In this document: piece after piece, positions 5,651 through 8,577 of the stretch
Layout of the letters: each line of letters opens with the position of its first letter
How positions within the stretch are numbered: position 1 is the first letter of the stretch
From: CAZGRP01 sp964527995
GTDB taxonomy: Bacteria > Zhuqueibacterota > Zhuqueibacteria > Oceanimicrobiales > CAZGRP01
Assembly (NCBI GenBank): GCA_964527995.1
Contig: CAZGRP010000107.1
Coordinates: forward strand, 1 to 8,577
Direction of reading: 5' to 3'
DNA: 8,577 nucleotides
Made by a program: the position numbers and the translations under genes
Notes under the pieces: model-generated
The model's input: the letters and a program-made list of their open reading frames with translations, nothing else
Told to the model about the DNA's origin: nothing
The model's database searches: none

Positions 5651-7042
5651 CTACGCACCCTTTTTCTCGACTCCACGACCCCTTCTGGCCGAACCATCCG
5701 CCTCGAGCCCGGACGGCGACCCGGCCTGCCCGGAGGCGCGCTGGGGTCGCAACACCAGCCGGACGTTGGCGATTCGCTGCCCCTCCACGCGTTCGGCGAC
5801 CAGCTCCCCTTGCTGGAAGATCGCCCGCTCTCCCGGCTTCGGCAGGTGTCCGATAAGACTGAACAGCAGGCCGCCGACGGTCTCGATCTCTTCGTCCACC
5901 CTCGGAAGTTGCACGCCGAGCCGCTCTTCGCACTCCTCGATCGGGCAGAGTCCTTCGATCACGAAAGACAAGGGTCCGATTCTGCGGATAAAGGGCGAGA
6001 CGACGTCGAACTCGTCGTATATCTCTCCCACCAACTCCTCGACCACATCCTCCAGAGTGGCCAGCCCGGCGGTTCCGCCGTACTCATCCACGAGAATCGC
6101 CATGTGGGTGTTTGAACGCCGGAATTCGGCCAGCAGGCGGTCGAGATGCACAGACTCGGGCAAGGTCAGGATGTCGCGTCTGAGTTTGGTGATCGGAGTG
6201 GCGCCCCCGTGTTGGCGGAGGAAGATGTAGACATCGCGCACGTGCACCATGCCGATCACGTGATCGAGGTCCCCATCGCACAGTGGATAGCGTGTGAACG
6301 GGTTTTTCTCGATGACGCCCAAGGCCTCGGACAGAGTCTGGTCGCTGGACAGATAGACGATGGCCGTGCGCGGCACCATGATTTGCCGGGCCGCCTTGTC
6401 GCTGAAGCTGAGGACATTCTCGAGAAGACGGCGTTCGTGAACCGTGAGGATACCGAGGCGGTGCGACTGCGCCACAATGGCGCGGATCTCTTCTTCGGAG
6501 TATCCCATGTCGCCCTCGGCAACCGGCTGCACACCCAGGATGCGCAGAATGAACAGGGCCGACTCGTTCAGGAACCAGATGAATGGGTAGAGGGCAATAT
6601 AGAACGCGCGCAGCGGCGGCGAGGTCCACAGGGCCGTTGCGTCCGGGTATCGGATCGCGAAGGACTTCGGCGCCATCTCGCCGACGACGATGTGCAAGTA
6701 GGTGATGATGCCGAAGGCGAGCACGAAGGAGAAGGTATGCACGAAGGTCTCGGAGCCAATCCCCAGGCTACCGAAGACGGGGAACAGCACCCGTGCCAGG
6801 AATGGTTCACCCACCCAACCCAATCCAAGGCTGGCGAGAGTGATGCCCACCTGGCAGGCGGACAGGTAGGCGTCGAGGTGGTGGTGCACGGAGCGCGCAA
6901 TGCGGGCACGCCACACCCCCTCGGCCACGCGTTCATCGAGGCGCGAGCTGCGCACGCGCACGAGGGCAAACTCAGCCGCCACGAAAAAGGCGTTCAGTAA
7001 CACGAAGAATAGAATGGTAAGGAACTTCAGGAAGGTCGTCAT
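5651..7042 (-). CDS. CNNM/CBS-domain membrane protein (HlyC/CorC family)
   Basis: This is an inner-membrane protein of the CNNM/CorC family, whose studied members are linked to Mg2+ (and Co2+) transport; some are annotated as hemolysins without direct support. From ATG 7042 it is 463 aa. Counting from that Met: an N-terminal CNNM (DUF21) domain of about 185 residues with hydrophobic segments near 5-28, 57-77, 98-122 and 142-169, and the conserved GEMAPKSFAIRYP (121-133); a CBS pair (about 222-282 and 287-342, including MVPRTAIVYL and VDEYGGTAGLATLEDVVEELVGEI); then a CorC/HlyC C-terminal domain (about 357-433) and a Gly/Arg/Ser-rich tail of about 30 residues. An in-frame GTG at 7051 is an alternative start; the family N-terminus (MTTFLKFLTI...) favours ATG. 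It lies 78 bp after trmJ and 14 bp before the glycosylase, so it is probably in one operon with both. Confidence 0.9.
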   Translation of the reverse strand: MTTFLKFLTILFFVLLNAFFVAAEFALVRVRSSRLDERVAEGVWRARIARSVHHHLDAYLSACQVGITLASLGLGWVGEPFLARVLFPVFGSLGIGSETFVHTFSFVLAFGIITYLHIVVGEMAPKSFAIRYPDATALWTSPPLRAFYIALYPFIWFLNESALFILRILGVQPVAEGDMGYSEEEIRAIVAQSHRLGILTVHERRLLENVLSFSDKAARQIMVPRTAIVYLSSDQTLSEALGVIEKNPFTRYPLCDGDLDHVIGMVHVRDVYIFLRQHGGATPITKLRRDILTLPESVHLDRLLAEFRRSNTHMAILVDEYGGTAGLATLEDVVEELVGEIYDEFDVVSPFIRRIGPLSFVIEGLCPIEECEERLGVQLPRVDEEIETVGGLLFSLIGHLPKPGERAIFQQGELVAERVEGQRIANVRLVLRPQRASGQAGSPSGLEADGSARRGRGVEKKGA

Positions 7043-7120
7043 GTGCAACACTAGCGCCGATCTGGTTGTGCCTCAGGTGGCGAAGCCGCGAGGCTCGGAG
7101 CAGTCGAACAAGGAACGGCG

Positions 7121-7918
7121 CTAAGCTCCATCACCTCCGTTTCCATGCTGAAGTTTTTCTTCGCAGCGGCAGCTTGTTCGACCCGCCAGCTCTTCTTCCA
7201 ACTGTGCGATGCGGAAGTCGAAAACCTGCAGCAGCTTGTGCAGCAAGCGGACGTCGCGACGCTCGGGAAGGGACCGGCCTACCCAGCGCCGAAACCGTGC
7301 CACGAACTTGTCGATGCCGTCGTGCGATTGGAAGCCTGCATGAACAAAAGACGTTCGCAAGTGGTCGTACAGGATCTCGATTTCGTGCTGGGGTGCTGGA
7401 TCGAGTTCAAAAACGCGGGCTTCGGTAGCGTGGCGGAAAAGGGTATAGGCGACGATGAGGACTGCCTGGGCCAGGTTGTAGGACGGATACCGCGTCGGCG
7501 AAGGGATGGTGAGGTGTAGTTGACAGCGGCCCAACTCCTCGTTGGTGAGTCCGGAGCTTTCTCGCCCGAACACCAGCGCCACGGGTCCACGCCGGGCGGT
7601 TTCCCAGATTTTCGGCGCGACCTCTTCGGGCAGGAAGGCCGGTGTCTTCAGATCGCGGACGCGTTGCGTCGTACCGACAACCAGCTTCATTGAAGCGATG
7701 GCAGTGGCGAAGTTTTCGGCCAGTACAGCGCTCTCCAGTATGTCGGTGGCGCCGTGGGCCATGTAGCGAGCTTTCGGTGTCAGGGGGTGGCGGCGCCGAA
7801 CCACAACCAGGCGGTCGAAGCCAGTGTTTTTCAGGGCCCGCGCCGCTGCCCCAACATTGGCGGTGTCTTCAGGCTCGACAAGGACGAAATGGATCCGCCG
7901 TTGGCAGGGCGGCAGCAC
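7121..7918 (-). CDS. trmJ: tRNA (cytidine/uridine-2'-O-)-methyltransferase TrmJ
   Basis: This SPOUT-class enzyme transfers a methyl group from AdoMet to the ribose of position 32 in the tRNA anticodon loop (the role in E. coli TrmJ). The protein is 265 aa. The three SpoU motifs are clear: NVGAAAR (21-27), VFGRESSGLTNEEL (116-129) and PSYNLAQAV (145-153), the last two shaping the trefoil knot that binds AdoMet. Residues from about 178 on (EIEILYDHLRTSFVHAGF...RRDVRLLHKLLQVFDFRI) match the TrmJ-specific C-terminal helical extension, separating it from TrmH and TrmL. The start is a GTG with no good Shine-Dalgarno; it sits right before the conserved IHFVLVEPEDTANVG, so any later start would cut into the domain. 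It lies 62 bp after hpf on the same strand. Confidence 0.9.
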   Translation of the reverse strand: MLPPCQRRIHFVLVEPEDTANVGAAARALKNTGFDRLVVVRRRHPLTPKARYMAHGATDILESAVLAENFATAIASMKLVVGTTQRVRDLKTPAFLPEEVAPKIWETARRGPVALVFGRESSGLTNEELGRCQLHLTIPSPTRYPSYNLAQAVLIVAYTLFRHATEARVFELDPAPQHEIEILYDHLRTSFVHAGFQSHDGIDKFVARFRRWVGRSLPERRDVRLLHKLLQVFDFRIAQLEEELAGRTSCRCEEKLQHGNGGDGA

Positions 7919-7980
7919 GGGCGGGGGTGGTATTCGATTGATCGAACCGATGCCTTCTGCCTCCGCTGTGTGTGGAATCC

Positions 7981-8313
7981 TCAGACTTCATTCGGTCGGC
8001 TGCGAGTGCGCGCCTTGCGCTTGCGGCGTTCATCGAGCCACTCTTTGACCTCGCGCTCGGCCCAGTTGGCCGCAGCGTTGACGGCGTCGCGCATGTCTTC
8101 GGCTTTCTGGAAGACGGTGATCTTGTGCTTCGGCAGCGAGATGATCGCGTGGACTTCCTCGTTGCCGCGCTGGTGATGGTTATCTGAAATGAGCTTTACC
8201 TCGATCGTGATGATTTCATCGGTAATGCGCGTCAGCTTGCCGAACTTGGTTTCGACGAGCCTGCGCAACTGCGGGCTGACTTCAAAGTTTTTGCCCGTTA
8301 TAATCCATTCCAT
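7981..8313 (-). CDS. hpf: Ribosome hibernation promoting factor, short form
   Basis: The family binds the 30S decoding region in starved or resting cells and protects or dimerises ribosomes. The 110-aa protein has only the N-terminal HPF/YfiA domain, with no long-form dimerisation domain, as in E. coli HPF. Recognisable features are the opening strand and helix MEWIITGKNFEVSPQLRRLVETKFGKLTR, middle strands (ITIEVKLI, NEEVHAIISL, KITVFQKAEDM) and a final helix (DMRDAVNAAANWAEREVKEWLDERRKRKARTR) rich in basic residues, suited to rRNA contact. The ATG at 8313 has GAGGAGA six bases upstream; the in-frame GTG at 8328 overlaps that ribosome binding site and is rejected. In many proteobacteria hpf follows rpoN; here nothing recognisable lies upstream within the window. 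Confidence 0.93.
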   Translation of the reverse strand: MEWIITGKNFEVSPQLRRLVETKFGKLTRITDEIITIEVKLISDNHHQRGNEEVHAIISLPKHKITVFQKAEDMRDAVNAAANWAEREVKEWLDERRKRKARTRSRPNEV

Positions 8314-8319
8314 AGAGGC

Positions 8320-8326
8320 TCTCCTC
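8320..8326 (-). promoter_or_regulatory. Shine-Dalgarno of hpf
   Basis: On the - strand GAGGAGA is followed by six bases and the ATG at 8313. The match and spacing are good and decide the start in favour of 8313. Confidence 0.75.
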
Positions 8327-8375
8327 ACTGAATTGCTGGAAGTTCAAAATCTTGTACGATATGTCCCCTGCGCCA

Positions 8376-8410
8376 GATCTAATTTATCGAACTTTTCCAT
8401 TGGATACAAT
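8376..8410 (-). promoter_or_regulatory. Weak sigma70-like promoter candidate for hpf
   Basis: The region just upstream of hpf (about 8340-8420) is clearly more AT-rich than its surroundings. On the - strand TTGTAT and TAAATT are separated by 17 bases, matching the -35 and -10 consensus at three and four of six positions. This is the most promoter-like stretch before the hpf-trmJ-CNNM-glycosylase run, but the match is poor and could be chance. Confidence 0.22.
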
Positions 8411-8443
8411 GAGAAAATTCAGAGGGCCCGCCGGTGTTCCGGT

Positions 8444-8478
8444 CAGGTATCAGGTGCCAGGTGTCAGGTATCAGTACC
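8444..8478 (+). repeat. CAGGTNN heptamer tract upstream of hpf
   Basis: Five 7-base units lie in perfect phase: CAGGTAT, CAGGTGC, CAGGTGT, CAGGTAT and a degenerate CAGTACC. The unit type matches the two units at the assembly break (4652-4665), about 3.8 kb away. Confidence 0.75.
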
Positions 8479-8489
8479 CAAGAAAATGC

Positions 8490-8519
8490 ATTCGCGTGCA
8501 TGCGCGTCCATTCGCGGCT
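8490..8519 (+). repeat. Period-10 ATTCGCG repeat
   Basis: Three units of 10 bases follow each other: ATTCGCGTGC, ATGCGCGTCC and ATTCGCGGCT. The same core, ATTCGCGG, ends both composite elements at 4674-4780 and 4857-4951. The remaining bases to the window end (8520-8577) show no recognisable gene; the short open frame there on the - strand is mostly translated repeat. Confidence 0.65.
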
Positions 8520-8577
8520 GAATCCCACGTGCGGTTCGGTCTTGCAGCAACGCCATTTCGCGCGATCCACCGCCCGG

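Noticed and set aside
5637..5933. N-terminal extension of the glycosylase
   Set aside because: It overlaps the end of the well-supported CNNM gene and encodes low-complexity Arg/Gly/Ala sequence unlike any family 4 glycosylase N-terminus.
7933..7946. Palindrome TTCGAT-TG-ATCGAA between hpf and trmJ
   Set aside because: A perfect 6-2-6 palindrome, but with no T tract for termination and no second copy in the window; one such match can arise by chance in this length.
8379..8570. 63-codon - strand frame at the right edge
   Set aside because: Much of it is translated heptamer and decamer repeat, and it overlaps the likely hpf promoter region. No similarity to RpoN or another usual hpf neighbour is recognisable.

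Overview
The window is a GC-rich stretch of bacterial chromosome with seven confidently readable protein genes. All look like ordinary chromosomal genes. I see no phage, transposase, CRISPR array, rRNA or tRNA. Gene content (cell-envelope sugar metabolism, thiamine synthesis, tRNA methylation, ribosome hibernation) fits a free-living, probably Gram-negative bacterium. The high GC, the intergenic degenerate repeats and a 100-N scaffold gap suggest a metagenome-derived draft genome, perhaps Acidobacteriota or a neighbouring phylum. That placement is a guess; the sequence gives no decisive marker.

Layout. One gene is on the + strand: wecB (164-1291, UDP-GlcNAc 2-epimerase), preceded by a leader with hairpins and short repeats. 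All others are on the - strand. Read in transcription order from the right they are: hpf (8313-7981, short ribosome hibernation factor), trmJ (7918-7121, tRNA 2'-O-methyltransferase), a CNNM/CBS-domain membrane protein (7042-5651), a family 4 uracil-DNA glycosylase (5636-5013), a repeat-filled intergenic region holding the N gap (5012-4457), a DUF1998-type DEAD/DEAH helicase related to MrfA/Hrq1 (4456-2231) and thiE (1997-1350), which converges on wecB. hpf to the glycosylase is compact enough to be one transcript; the CNNM-glycosylase junction is only 14 bp. Helicase and thiE are probably separate or loosely coupled.

How the genes relate. The glycosylase and the MrfA-like helicase are both DNA-repair proteins. 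hpf and trmJ both act on the translation apparatus. No single pathway unites the window.

The most unusual content is non-coding. Three intergenic locations (before wecB, between glycosylase and helicase, upstream of hpf) carry degenerate tandem repeats with an exact 7-base period, yet the unit sequence differs from tract to tract. Two of these locations also carry a second repeat type with a period of about 10 bases built on ATTCGCG. Between glycosylase and helicase the two types are combined into a composite element of about 100 bp present twice. The N gap is almost certainly an assembly artefact: the 55 bases on its left are repeated exactly on its right, and the break sits in the first unit of a heptamer tract. 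I found no clear new enzymatic or defence system. The heptamer repeat family is the best candidate for follow-up.
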